DNA of 64,000 nt from Streptomyces rugosispiralis (GTDB lineage Bacteria > Actinomycetota > Actinomycetes > Streptomycetales > Streptomycetaceae). Positions 48,501-56,774 of the stretch are shown here, piece after piece. A model generated the notes under the pieces. The model saw nothing but the letters and a program-made list of their open reading frames with translations. It searched no databases and was not told where the DNA came from. Each line of letters starts with the position of its first letter. Within the stretch, counting starts at the first letter, position 1. Made by a program: the position numbers and the translations under genes. The stretch spans positions 89,426 through 153,425 of the forward strand of contig NZ_JANIAA010000021.1 of NCBI RefSeq assembly GCF_024505145.1, read 5' to 3'.

Positions 48501-48847
48501 GCGCCCAGCGCCGTGCCCGCCGAGGTGCCGAACCCGAGATCCGCGCCGAAGGCCGCCACCGCGGCGACCGCCGCGGCCAGCGCCGGGGTGCCCAGCTGCC
48601 CGCGCGACAGCCGGGCGGAGAGCGGTCGGCTGTCCGCGTCCGACTCGTCCAGCGCACGCACATACGCCCCGTACTCCTCCGCGGCGGTGGCTGCCATCTC
48701 GTCGAGCGCGCCGCGCGCCCGGCCGAGCAGCACCCCGCCGTCGGTGCGCCCGCCCGAGCGGTGCACCTCCTCCTCCACGGCCCGCGACAGCAGCCGCTCG
48801 ACTTCCGTCCGGTGGCTGTCCCGCAGCACCGCCAGTGACGCCGGCAT
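45575..48847 (-). CDS. STAND-type NTPase with TPR repeats
   Basis: 1090 aa. After an N-terminal helical region with a hydrophobic Ala/Gly-rich stretch (about 85-130) comes an NB-ARC-like NTPase domain with P-loop GPPGSGRT (261-268), Walker B VTIVLDDARD, the sensor LVLITSRTPLGLP and the GLPLAL-like GRLPLALRIAG motif. A winged-helix segment (RYRLHDLVRSFAHARL) follows, then some ten TPR units from about 640 to 960. It is a signalling ATPase that probably oligomerises on ligand binding. The P-loop has Arg where Lys is normal, so nucleotide hydrolysis may be weak or absent. It is divergent from the thioredoxin-domain gene. Confidence 0.9.
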   Translation of the reverse strand: MPASLAVLRDSHRTEVERLLSRAVEEEVHRSGGRTDGGVLLGRARGALDEMAATAAEEYGAYVRALDESDADSRPLSARLSRGQLGTPALAAAVAAVAAFGADLGFGTSAGTALGAGVTAAVAGSAAAVLKLTASHWPAAHRQAALRNQPGGAEQLRLQWLTAVEVRGIRPFIDQHRMTTAATRQSGGSAKRSATGQPKLRGADRSQAARRRTVLEQSFAHLPEADGPFAGRHAQITQIAQWVRQARASTETKPTVVLLEGPPGSGRTMLAVRAAHHLRDEFRGACLVDLRGDSPEQAPLPTRDALLHLLNRLGAPRDQLLFRERSSQDQHIRRLTELYHQYLTGLPVTIVLDDARDAEQVRTLIPERSDGLVLITSRTPLGLPDDLAAWVHRIEVGPLDEPGAEELLRASAEEPTGAGPYDGQSVERIAELCGRLPLALRIAGSSLGPRSPAALVTELEAYGPVGAIERTLWLRYTDQQEGARRLLRRLALAGRASLGGAAAAALLDADEQEAGRHLEALGRAGLIQHVRGSRYRLHDLVRSFAHARLLDEEQPEQRTAAQERLIRSYAELADSVIRLVDGKTSTRADIFGRGAAHGFASLDAALRWLDDESSFITAALRHAEGVDQSAVLHLLGALCDYCLLRGDLYRLGEISELTQAVDQGLLMRSVQWRTGIAARQLGELDQARTTLSSVVDLYFEAQHQAGAARALCSLGITLHHQGNLVEAAAKLREALELQGADELRGDRAWTMHALAAVERDRGGLAEALELLGEALELHQESESLHGQAWAHFQLGQACLRMGDVPRAETELGEALDAYSRTHDQRGEAWALTQLARARLVAGEASTAVDQLRQALARHRENEDARGEAWTLYYLGQALEERGDHDSAVRELERARTMFSRMRDVYGLACARHHSARVTRDLRAAQTGSLRNSGFARQLLQDARQDFRRVGVAHGEAWSCVELAVIDAGNGKAAQALELVDEAAVLFAGYGDRRGRSWARFLRCTLLPFASAGGSVIGTAVAQEELAELLREMREEGTAGDSRLEGCAEAFALVLERGVEPETGWQAWQLGTVPSRHSREVMAVLPDRPRA

Positions 48848-48969
48848 GGTGATCCCCCTCCTGCAGCAGTGCCCTCAGTCTTCCGTTTCTGGCTCTTATC
48901 CGGCAGTCCTGTGGATAACTCCCCTGTGGATAACTTCGCCTGTCTCGCCGGGTGGGGGAGGATGGACCC

Positions 48970-51006
48970 ATGCCGAACCGTCTGGCGCACGAGACGTCCC
49001 CTTATCTGCTCCAACACGCCGAGAACCCGGTCGACTGGTGGCCGTGGTCGGACGAGGCGTTCGAGGAAGCGCGTCGCCGCGGGGTGCCCGTGCTGCTGAG
49101 CGTCGGCTATTCGAGCTGCCACTGGTGCCATGTGATGGCGCACGAGTCGTTCGAGGACAAGGCGACCGCCGACTATCTCAATGCCCACTTCGTCTCGGTG
49201 AAGGTCGACCGCGAGGAGCGGCCGGACGTCGACGCGGTGTACATGGAGGCGGTGCAGGCCGCCACCGGCCAGGGTGGCTGGCCCATGACGGTCTTCCTGA
49301 CCCCCGAGGCCCAGCCGTTCTACTTCGGCACGTACTTCCCGCCCCGGCCCAGGCCCGGGATGCCGTCCTTCCTGCAGGTGCTCGAGGGGGTGGGCGCCGC
49401 CTGGTCGGACCGCCGTGACGAGGTGCGGGACGTCGCCGGCCGGATCGTGGAGGACCTGTCCCAGCGCGGCGGTATCGCCCTGGGCTCGGACGCGCCGCAG
49501 CCGCCGGGCGAGGAGGAGTTGGCCAGCGCGCTCATGACCCTGACCCGTGAATTCGACGCCACCCGCGGCGGGTTCGGCGGTGCGCCGAAGTTCCCGCCGT
49601 CCATGGCGCTGGAGTTCCTGCTCCGCCACCACGCCCGCACCGGCTCCGAGGGCGCGCTGCAGATGGTGTCCGCCACCTGCGAGGCGATGGCGCGCGGAGG
49701 TATCTACGACCAGCTCGGCGGCGGTTTCGCCCGCTATTCCGTCGACGCCATGTGGACCGTGCCCCACTTCGAGAAGATGCTGTACGACAACGCGCTGCTG
49801 TGCCGCGTCTACGCCCATCTGTGGCGGGCCACCGGCTCGGACCTCGCGCGCCGAGTCGCCGTGGAGACGGCGGACTTCATGGTCCGCGAGCTGCGCACCG
49901 CGCAGGGCGGCTTCGCCTCCGCGCTGGACGCCGACAGCGACGACGGCACCGGCAGCCATGTCGAGGGCGCTTACTACGTGTGGACCCCCGAGCGGCTGAG
50001 CGAGGTGCTGGGGGAGGCCGACGCGGAGTTCGCCGCCGGGTATTTCGGCGTCACGCGGGAGGGCACCTTCGAGCAGGGGGCCTCCGTGCTCCAGCTGCCC
50101 GACGGGGAGCGGCTGACGGACGCCGCCCGCGTCGCCTCCGTACGGGAGCGGCTGCTGGCCGCCCGGGAGCTGCGGGCGCGTCCCGGGCGCGACGACAAGA
50201 TCGTCGCGGCGTGGAACGGGCTGGCCATCGCGGCACTCGCCGAGACCGGTGCCTATTTCGACCGCCCCGACCTGGTGAACGCCGCGACCGAGGCCGCCGA
50301 ACTGCTGGTGCGCATCCACATGGACCAGCGCGGGCGGCTGGCCCGCACCTCGCTCGACGGCACCGCGGGGGGCCACGCGGGCGTGCTCGAGGACTACGCG
50401 GATGTGGCCGAGGGCTTCCTCGCGCTGTCCGCCGTCACCGGCGACGGCGCATGGGTGGAGTTCGCCGGGCTGCTCCTGGACACCGTGCTGAGCCGGTTCA
50501 CCGACGAGGACGGGACGCTGTTCGACACCGCCGATGACGCCGAGGCGCTCATCCGCCGCCCCCAGGACCCGACGGACAACGCGGCACCCTCCGGCTGGAC
50601 GGCCGCCGCCGGGGCGCTGCTGTCCTACGCCGCCATCACCGGCAGCGCCCGTCACCGGGAGGGCGCCGAGCGCGCCCTCGCCGTGGTGCGGGCCCTCGGC
50701 CCCCGGGTGCCCCGCTTCATCGGCTGGGGCCTGGCGGTGGCCGAGGCCCGGCTCGACGGGCCGCGCGAGGTGGCCGTGGTCGGCTCCGACGACGACCCGG
50801 CGACCCGCGCCCTGCACCGCGCCGCGCTGCTCGCCACGGCCCCCGGGGCGGTCGTCGCGGTCGGCGAGCCCGGCTCCGGCGAGATCCCGCTCCTCCAGGA
50901 CCGCCCCCTCCTGGAGGGCCGCCCGGCGGCCTACGTCTGCCGCGGCTTCACCTGCGACGCGCCCACGGCCGATGTCGAAGCCCTGACGGCCAAGCTGGGG
51001 GGCTGA
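48970..51006 (+). CDS. thioredoxin-domain protein of the YyaL/SSP411 family
   Basis: 678 aa from the ATG at 48970. The N-terminal DUF255/thioredoxin-like domain holds SVGYSSCHWCHVMAHESFED with a CxxC pair, followed by a long six-hairpin-glycosidase-like helical domain (GGIYDQLGGGFARYSVDAMWTVPHFEKMLYDNALL; WNGLAIAALAETGAYF). The family has unknown substrates; the conserved GGFARYSVD, PHFEKMLYDN and GGFASALDADSD motifs are all present. It is divergent from the STAND gene, with under 130 bases between starts. Confidence 0.95.
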   Translation: MPNRLAHETSPYLLQHAENPVDWWPWSDEAFEEARRRGVPVLLSVGYSSCHWCHVMAHESFEDKATADYLNAHFVSVKVDREERPDVDAVYMEAVQAATGQGGWPMTVFLTPEAQPFYFGTYFPPRPRPGMPSFLQVLEGVGAAWSDRRDEVRDVAGRIVEDLSQRGGIALGSDAPQPPGEEELASALMTLTREFDATRGGFGGAPKFPPSMALEFLLRHHARTGSEGALQMVSATCEAMARGGIYDQLGGGFARYSVDAMWTVPHFEKMLYDNALLCRVYAHLWRATGSDLARRVAVETADFMVRELRTAQGGFASALDADSDDGTGSHVEGAYYVWTPERLSEVLGEADAEFAAGYFGVTREGTFEQGASVLQLPDGERLTDAARVASVRERLLAARELRARPGRDDKIVAAWNGLAIAALAETGAYFDRPDLVNAATEAAELLVRIHMDQRGRLARTSLDGTAGGHAGVLEDYADVAEGFLALSAVTGDGAWVEFAGLLLDTVLSRFTDEDGTLFDTADDAEALIRRPQDPTDNAAPSGWTAAAGALLSYAAITGSARHREGAERALAVVRALGPRVPRFIGWGLAVAEARLDGPREVAVVGSDDDPATRALHRAALLATAPGAVVAVGEPGSGEIPLLQDRPLLEGRPAAYVCRGFTCDAPTADVEALTAKLGG

Positions 51007-51086
51007 CCGGAGGTGGGACCGGACCTGACCGGGGTCCGAACCGGACCCGCCGACGTACGAGGCCGGGCTCGCGCGTCGGGGCGTGG

Positions 51087-51725
51087 CTACAGCGGGAGGC
51101 CCCGGGACAGCAGGTCCAACGCGCGGTCGACGCTTTCCTCCATGGCCGCCACCGCCGAGTCCTCCGCCGCGCCCTGGTCGACGCAGTGGAAGAGCGCTTC
51201 CTGGAGGACGCCGAGGACGGCTCCGACCACGACCCGCACCTCGAAGTCCTCCGGCGACCGGTCGCTGCGCTCGGCCAGGACCTCGGCGAGCAGGGCGCCG
51301 GTCCGGGACATGCTCTCGCTCATGCGGGCGCGCAGCCCCGGTACCTGGCGGATCAGGGTGAGGCGGACCAGCATCTCCTGCCGCTCGTCACCGGCGAACC
51401 GCCGGAACAGTTCGAGCAGGACGCGCCGCAGCGAGGCGACCGGCGGTTCGTCCAGCGGCCGGTCCCGGAGCGCGGCGAGCAGGACATCGTCGTACTCGTC
51501 GGAGAGGACGATGTCCTCCTTGGTGGGGAAGTAGCGGAAGACGGTGCTGGGGGAGACGTCGGCGGCCTCCGCGATGCGGTCCACCGGGGTCGCGTCGTAG
51601 CCCTGCTCGGTGAACAGCCGGTAGGCGGCGCGCCGGATCGCCTGCCGGGTCTGGATCTTCTTGCGTTCGCGCAGCCCGAGCTTGGGCCGCGCGGACGTCG
51701 TACGTGCGGAAGCCATGGATCTCAT
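51087..51725 (-). CDS. TetR family regulator of the adjacent MFS exporter
   Basis: 212 aa. Its ATG (51725) overlaps the MFS gene stop (ATGA), so it is cotranslated with the exporter; MASART at 51716 is the alternative start. The HTH reads IRRAAYRLFTEQGYDATPVDRIAEAADVSPSTVFRYFPTKEDIVL. The C-terminal domain (TLIRQVPGLRARMSESMSRTGALLAEVLAERSD) belongs to the TetR_C group common for drug-efflux repressors. The likely target is the dyad at 53323-53352 in the promoter of the operon, giving autoregulation. Confidence 0.92.
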   Translation of the reverse strand: MRSMASARTTSARPKLGLRERKKIQTRQAIRRAAYRLFTEQGYDATPVDRIAEAADVSPSTVFRYFPTKEDIVLSDEYDDVLLAALRDRPLDEPPVASLRRVLLELFRRFAGDERQEMLVRLTLIRQVPGLRARMSESMSRTGALLAEVLAERSDRSPEDFEVRVVVGAVLGVLQEALFHCVDQGAAEDSAVAAMEESVDRALDLLSRGLPL

Positions 51726-53311
51726 TGTCGGGCATCGGTGGTCTCCGGGACCATGGCGCCTTGATCGGCGGAGACCGCACGGGGCAGGAGGAACGCGACC
51801 AGCACGGCCGCCGCGAGGGAGGTGAACGCGGTCACCAGGAGCGCCACGTCCATGCCGTGGACGAACGCGGCGTCCGCCGACGCGGCGAGGTGCGGATCGC
51901 CGAGCCGCCCGGCCACCGCGTGGGCGGCGACCACCGAGCCCTCCGCCGCGTCGGCCGCGGCGGACGGCAGCCCGGTGGTGTCGAGCCGGGTGCTGTACGC
52001 GTCGGCGAGCAGGCTGCCGAGCAGGGCGACGCCGATGGTGCCTCCCACTTGGCGCAGCGTCATGAGCAGCCCGGAGCCGGTGCCTTCGCGGTCCCGGGAC
52101 AGGGCACCGAGCGCCGCGTCCATGGCCGGGACGACGCCGAGGCCGAAGCCGAGTCCGGTGATCGTGAGCCAGGGCGCGGTCATGCCGTAGCCGTCACCCA
52201 CCTCGGTCCTGGAGCCGAGGAACGCGGCGGCGGCGCTCATCAGCAGCCCGCCGCTGATGACGGGCCGGGGGCCGAAGCGGGCGGCGAGCGGGGTGGCGGC
52301 GCGGGCCGCCAGCAGGAGCCCGGCCATCATCGGCAGCAGCCGCACCCCGGTGCCGAAGGCGTCGTTGCCGAGGACGGTCTGGAGGTACTGCGGCAGGACG
52401 AACAGCAGCCCCAGCAGCGAGAAGCCCACCAGCGTGATGGCGACGGCGTTCCACAGGAACGCGGGCCGGAACAGCAGCCCCAGGTCCAGCATCGGCCGTA
52501 CCGACTGCCGCTCGCGCAGGGTGAGCCCGGTGAGCAGGGCGACGGACGCGGCGAGGGCGATGAGGATCAGCGGATGGCTCCAGCCCCGGGCCGGGGCCTC
52601 GATGAGGCCCCAGACGAGCGCGATGAGCCCGCCGACGCTCAGCGCGGTGCTGATGAGGTCGATCCTGGGGGCCGCCGGGTCGCGGGTTTCGGGGAGCAGG
52701 AAGAGGCAGGCCAGGATGGCGATCGCGACAAGTGGAATGTTGATCAGGAAGATCGACCCCCACCAGAAGTGGTCGAGGAGCCAGCCGCCGACGAGCGGGC
52801 CGAGGGGCATGCCGAGCCCCATCGCGGCGCTCAGGGCCGCGATCGCCCTGGACCGTTCGCCGGGGCCGAAGAAGGTGGGCAGGACGGCCATGGACAGCGG
52901 CATGACCAGCGCGGCGCCCAGCCCCATGACCAGGCGCGCGACGACCACCGGGGCGGGGGTGGAGACCAGCGCTCCGATGAGCGCCCCGGCCAGGAAGATC
53001 AGCAGACCGGTGATGAGCATGCGGCGGCGGCCGAACCGGTCGCCGATGAGGCCCGCCGGAAGCATCGCGGCGGCGAACACGACCGTGTAGGAGTCGACGA
53101 TCCACTGCTGTTCGCCGATGTCGGCGTGGAGGGCCGAGGCCATGGTCGGCAGGGCGATGTTGAGGATCGTGGTGTCGAATCCGATCACCAGGGTGCTGGC
53201 GACGAGGGCCGCGAGGGTCCACCAGCGACGTGGATCCGGGCGTAGATCCGGGCGGGGATCCGGGCGTAGATCCGGGCGGGGAGCCGAACGGGGATCCGGG
53301 GCAGCGGGCAT
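51722..53311 (-). CDS. MFS transporter, DHA2 (EmrB/QacA) drug-efflux type
   Basis: 529 aa with 14 predicted membrane helices. The motif A copy GLIGDRFGRRRMLITG, motif C-like MGLGMPLGPLVGGWLLDHFWWGSIFLINIPL and the start LVASTLVIGFDTTILNIALPTM are typical of DHA2 antiporters. It likely exports hydrophobic drugs or metabolites using the proton gradient. The N-terminal RPDLRPDPRPDLRPDPR is from a 24-base repeat at about 53230-53285. GGAGG precedes the ATG. A TetR operator lies just upstream and its regulator follows in the operon. Confidence 0.94.
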   Translation of the reverse strand: MPAAPDPRSAPRPDLRPDPRPDLRPDPRRWWTLAALVASTLVIGFDTTILNIALPTMASALHADIGEQQWIVDSYTVVFAAAMLPAGLIGDRFGRRRMLITGLLIFLAGALIGALVSTPAPVVVARLVMGLGAALVMPLSMAVLPTFFGPGERSRAIAALSAAMGLGMPLGPLVGGWLLDHFWWGSIFLINIPLVAIAILACLFLLPETRDPAAPRIDLISTALSVGGLIALVWGLIEAPARGWSHPLILIALAASVALLTGLTLRERQSVRPMLDLGLLFRPAFLWNAVAITLVGFSLLGLLFVLPQYLQTVLGNDAFGTGVRLLPMMAGLLLAARAATPLAARFGPRPVISGGLLMSAAAAFLGSRTEVGDGYGMTAPWLTITGLGFGLGVVPAMDAALGALSRDREGTGSGLLMTLRQVGGTIGVALLGSLLADAYSTRLDTTGLPSAAADAAEGSVVAAHAVAGRLGDPHLAASADAAFVHGMDVALLVTAFTSLAAAVLVAFLLPRAVSADQGAMVPETTDARQ

Positions 53312-53322
53312 GGCACACCTCC

Positions 53323-53352
53323 GAGAGTTACCGTCAAATGACAGTAACTCTC
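53323..53352. promoter_or_regulatory. TetR operator in front of the MFS/tetR operon
   Basis: GAGAGTTACCGTCA and TGACAGTAACTCTC, separated by AA, form 14-base arms with one mismatch. The dyad lies 12-41 bases upstream of the MFS start codon, in the position of a promoter/operator, and the operon encodes a TetR protein. Confidence 0.85.
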
Positions 53353-53413
53353 AAAAGGTGTGGGCTGTCAATCGCGAGTTTCCATCGCGAACGTCTACCG
53401 GGTGATCGATCGC

Positions 53414-54124
53414 TCAGGCGTGCTGATAGGCCACCAGGGAGATGCCGACGTAGTGCACGACGAAGGCGGCCAGCGTGAAGCTGTGGAACACCTCGTGGAA
53501 GCCGAACCAGCGGGGTGAGGGGTTGGGCCGCTTGGTGCCGTAGATGACCGCGCCCACGCTGTAGAGCAGCCCGCCGACGATGATCAGCGTCATCACGGCG
53601 ATGCCGCCGGTGCGCAGGAAATCGGGCAGGAAGAAGATGGCCGCCCAGCCCAGCGCGATGTAGCACGGGGTGTACAGCCAGCGCGGGGCGCCGACCCAGA
53701 AGACCCGGAAGGCGATTCCGGCGAGCGCCCCGGCCCACACCAGCCACAGCAGCAACTGCTGTTTGCCGTGTGGCAGCAGCAGCAGCGTGAAGGGCGTATA
53801 GGTGCCCGCGATGATCAGGAAGATATTGGCGTGGTCCAGCCGCCGCAGCACCGCGGCGGTGCGCGGACCCCAGTTGCCGCGGTGGTAAAGGGCGCTGGTG
53901 CCGAACAGCGCGCATGCGGTGAGCGTGTAGATGGCGCAGGCCAGCCGCCCGCGCGGACTGTCGGCGAGGGCCGTCAGCACCACACCCGAGACCAGCACGG
54001 CCGGGAACATGGCGGCGTGCAGCCAGCCGCGCAGCATCGGCTTCAGCGGGAGCGGCGGGACCGCTTGGGGCCCTGGGGGATTCTCAACGGCGGCGTCGGG
54101 CGCGGCGGCAGTCATGGCGCTCAT
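53414..54124 (-). CDS. hemolysin III (PAQR/YqfA) family membrane protein
   Basis: 236 aa with seven membrane helices. Conserved polar motifs of the family are present: GTSALYHRGNW, LDHANIFLIIAGTYTPFTLLL, and FHEVFHSFTLAAFVVHY, whose His residues resemble the zinc site of PAQR receptors. The role in bacteria is unsettled (membrane-lipid homeostasis or hydrolase). The N-terminal about 30 residues are Pro/Ala-rich. It is a single gene beside the MFS operon. Confidence 0.92.
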   Translation of the reverse strand: MSAMTAAAPDAAVENPPGPQAVPPLPLKPMLRGWLHAAMFPAVLVSGVVLTALADSPRGRLACAIYTLTACALFGTSALYHRGNWGPRTAAVLRRLDHANIFLIIAGTYTPFTLLLLPHGKQQLLLWLVWAGALAGIAFRVFWVGAPRWLYTPCYIALGWAAIFFLPDFLRTGGIAVMTLIIVGGLLYSVGAVIYGTKRPNPSPRWFGFHEVFHSFTLAAFVVHYVGISLVAYQHA

Positions 54125-54289
54125 GCTACCTACGCACCGTAAGTTACCGGTCCATGTCGAGTGGTGATGGTCACCAAGGCGCCCACTGGACAGATGGCCC
54201 GTACAGTCGGATGATCAAATGAGCGCGGTCGGCACCGGATGAGCTGAGCATCCGGGTCGCAGCCCCCAAGGGGTAGCTGTCTCCATAAT

Positions 54290-54311
54290 CGGATATGAGT
54301 GCACATATCCG
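54290..54311. promoter_or_regulatory. palindrome upstream of pckG
   Basis: CGGATATG and CATATCCG flank a 6-base spacer, 58-79 bases upstream of the pckG GTG. It is the only strong dyad in the 244-base spacer between the hemolysin-III and pckG genes, so it is a candidate operator or activator site for the gluconeogenic gene. Confidence 0.6.
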
Positions 54312-54368
54312 TCCAAACCCTCAATCAAGACGCCGGAGCGCGTGCGGCTCCGGCGGGATGGAGCGATC

Positions 54369-56204
54369 GTGGCGCCCAGCAATGTGGCTTCCTCCCTCAC
54401 GACCACCCCGAGCCCCACGAACCACCAGGAGCTTGTCTCCTGGGTCGGCGAGATCGCCGCCCTCACCCAGCCGGATCGGGTGGTGTGGTGTGACGGCTCG
54501 GAGGCGGAGTACGACCGCCTGAGCGCGGAGCTCGTCGAGAAGGGCACCTTCAAGCGCCTTGACCCGATCAAGCGCCCCAACTCGTACTACGCCGCCTCCG
54601 ATCCGAGCGATGTGGCGCGCGTCGAGGACCGTACGTTCATATGCTCCGAGAAGGAGGCGGACGCGGGCCCGACGAACCACTGGAAACACCCCGACGAGAT
54701 GCGTGCCATCTTCGCCGGGGAGCAGGGCGTCTTCCGGGGTTCGATGCGCGGCCGGACCATGTACGTCGTGCCCTTCTGCATGGGCCCGCTCGGCTCGCCG
54801 CTGTCCGCGATCGGCGTCGAGATCACCGACTCCGCCTATGTGGCGGTCTCCATGCGCACCATGACCCGCATGGGACAGGAGGTCCTCGACGTCCTCGGGG
54901 ACGAGGGCTTCTTCGTCAAGGCCGTCCACACCCTCGGCGCCCCGCTGGAGCCGGGCCAGGCCGATGTGCCCTGGCCGTGCAACTCGACCAAGTACATCTC
55001 GCACTTCCCGGAGACGCGGGAGATCTGGTCGTACGGCTCCGGCTACGGCGGCAACGCCCTGCTCGGCAAGAAGTGCTACGCCCTGCGCATCGCCTCCGTG
55101 ATGGCGCGGGACGAGGGCTGGCTCGCCGAGCACATGCTGATCCTCAAGCTCACGCCGCCGCGCGGGGAGGCCAAGTACGTGGCCGCGGCGTTCCCGAGCG
55201 CGTGCGGCAAGACCAACCTCGCGATGCTGGAGCCGACCATCCCCGGCTGGACGGTCGAGACGATCGGCGACGACATCGCCTGGATGCGGTTCGGCGAGGA
55301 CGGCAGGCTGTACGCGATCAACCCCGAGGCGGGCTTCTTCGGTGTCGCGCCCGGCACCGGTGAGCACACCAACGCCAACGCGATGAAGACCCTGTGGGGG
55401 AACTCGGTCTTCACCAACGTGGCGCTCACCGACGACGGCGATGTGTGGTGGGAGGGCATGACCGAGGAGCCGCCCGCCCATCTGACCGACTGGAAGGGCA
55501 ACGACTGGACCCCGGCGAGCGAGACGCCCGCGGCCCACCCCAACGCCCGCTTCACCGTGCCGGCCGGTCAGTGCCCGATCATCGCGCCCGAGTGGGAGGA
55601 CCCCAAGGGCGTGCCGATCTCGGCGATCCTCTTCGGCGGCCGCCGGGCCAGCGCCGTTCCGCTGGTGACGGAGTCCTTCGACTGGCAGCACGGTGTCTTC
55701 CTCGGCGCCAACGTGGCGAGCGAGAAGACCGCCGCGGCCGAGGGCAAGGTCGGCGAGCTGCGCCGCGACCCGTTCGCCATGCTGCCGTTCTGCGGCTACA
55801 ACATGGGCGACTACATGGCCCATTGGGTGAAGGTCGGCAAGGACGCCGACGCCGCCAAGCTGCCGAAGATCTACTACGTCAACTGGTTCCGCAAGGACGC
55901 CGGTGGGCGCTTCGTCTGGCCGGGCTTCGGCGAGAACAGCCGGGTGCTGAAGTGGATCGTCGACCGCCTGGACGGCAAGGCCGAGGGTGTGGAGTCCCCG
56001 ATCGGGGTGCTGCCGACGCCCGAGGCGCTGGACACCGACGGTCTGGACCTCGACGACGCCTCGCTCGAACTGCTGCTCACGGTCGACAAGGAGGTCTGGC
56101 GCGACGAGGCCGGGCTGGTGCCCGACCACCTCAACACCTTCGGTGAGCACACGCCCAAGGAGATGTGGGACGAGTACCACGCGCTGGTGAAGCGCCTGGG
56201 CTGA
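54369..56204 (+). CDS. pckG: GTP-dependent phosphoenolpyruvate carboxykinase
   Basis: 611 aa from a GTG (VAPSNVASSLTTTPSPTNHQELVSWVGEI) with GGAG five bases upstream. The GTP-class P-loop with its hyper-reactive cysteine is FPSACGKTNLAM (Cys about 279). Other family motifs are SKYISHFPE-like TKYISHFPETREIWSYGSGYGGNALLGKKCYALRIAS, and the C-terminal NWFRKDAGGRFVWPGFGENSRVLKWI. It interconverts oxaloacetate and PEP, the first step of gluconeogenesis. Full length. Flanked by a palindrome upstream and a strong terminator downstream. Confidence 0.97.
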   Translation: MAPSNVASSLTTTPSPTNHQELVSWVGEIAALTQPDRVVWCDGSEAEYDRLSAELVEKGTFKRLDPIKRPNSYYAASDPSDVARVEDRTFICSEKEADAGPTNHWKHPDEMRAIFAGEQGVFRGSMRGRTMYVVPFCMGPLGSPLSAIGVEITDSAYVAVSMRTMTRMGQEVLDVLGDEGFFVKAVHTLGAPLEPGQADVPWPCNSTKYISHFPETREIWSYGSGYGGNALLGKKCYALRIASVMARDEGWLAEHMLILKLTPPRGEAKYVAAAFPSACGKTNLAMLEPTIPGWTVETIGDDIAWMRFGEDGRLYAINPEAGFFGVAPGTGEHTNANAMKTLWGNSVFTNVALTDDGDVWWEGMTEEPPAHLTDWKGNDWTPASETPAAHPNARFTVPAGQCPIIAPEWEDPKGVPISAILFGGRRASAVPLVTESFDWQHGVFLGANVASEKTAAAEGKVGELRRDPFAMLPFCGYNMGDYMAHWVKVGKDADAAKLPKIYYVNWFRKDAGGRFVWPGFGENSRVLKWIVDRLDGKAEGVESPIGVLPTPEALDTDGLDLDDASLELLLTVDKEVWRDEAGLVPDHLNTFGEHTPKEMWDEYHALVKRLG

Positions 56205-56222
56205 GCCGCCCCGCTCCGCGGA

Positions 56223-56254
56223 CCGGGGCCCGCGCCGGAAAGCGCGGGCCCCGG
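56223..56254. terminator. hairpin terminator after pckG
   Basis: CCGGGGCCCGCGC and GCGCGGGCCCCGG are perfect 13-bp arms with loop CGGAAA, 18 bases after the pckG stop and before a converging gene. It should work in both directions. Confidence 0.9.
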
Positions 56255-56363
56255 CGCCCGTACGCCCATCTCACCTCGGCCTCGGCAGAGGCCAGCTCAC
56301 CCCTCGGCCTCGGCTGAGTGACGGCTCAGGCGGGCCGAGGCCGGTCAGCCGGCCCGGGGCCGC

Positions 56364-56774
56364 TCAGGCCGCGAGGCCCAGGGCGGTCGCGTGGGAGCGC
56401 ATGCGCTCGGCCGCCAGCGTCGTGGCCGCCGTGTCGTCGCGGGACGTGGCCACGACCAGGGCCCATCCGGCCAGGGTGTGGGCGCGCTGGTGGAGGGCGG
56501 CGATATGCGCCGGGTCCGTGGCCGCCGCCGTGGGTGCCGCGCGCAGCGGGGCGTGGCCGTCGCGCAGGCGGGTGGCCTGCTCGGCGAGGCGCTGCGCGGC
56601 GTCGTCGAGGGTGGGGTCCGGGGTGAGGGTGCGCAGCTCGTCCGTCACGGTGAGCAGTGCGGTCAGATGTCCGGCCAGCCGGATGTCCAGCTCTTCCTCG
56701 CGGGAGCGGTGCGGGAAGTCGGGCTTGGGCGCGGCCATGCTGTGGACCGACTTGGTGCGGATCGGTTCGTACAT
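56364..56774 (-). CDS. small conserved helical protein (DUF6238-like)
   Basis: 136 aa, almost all helical (REEELDIRLAGHLTALLTVTDELRTLTPDPTLDDAAQRLAEQATRLRDGHAPL; HIAALHQRAHTLAGWALVVATSRDDTAATTLAAERMRSHATALGLAA). It is soluble, with no catalytic motif. I believe it belongs to an uncharacterised Streptomyces family. The ATG lies at the end of an 11-base inverted repeat, and a second dyad occupies the promoter spacer, so expression is probably tightly controlled. Confidence 0.78.
   Translation of the reverse strand: MYEPIRTKSVHSMAAPKPDFPHRSREEELDIRLAGHLTALLTVTDELRTLTPDPTLDDAAQRLAEQATRLRDGHAPLRAAPTAAATDPAHIAALHQRAHTLAGWALVVATSRDDTAATTLAAERMRSHATALGLAA

Noticed and set aside
45461..48838. Open frame of 1125 codons on the plus strand opposite the STAND gene
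   Set aside because: The minus-strand protein has clear NTPase and TPR motifs. The opposite translation is Gln/Arg/Leu/Gly-rich and lacks any motif.
45575..51006. Anti-phage defence system built on the STAND protein
   Set aside because: STAND/TPR proteins can act in defence, but this gene sits in housekeeping context next to a conserved thioredoxin-domain gene, with no effector domain or other defence genes.
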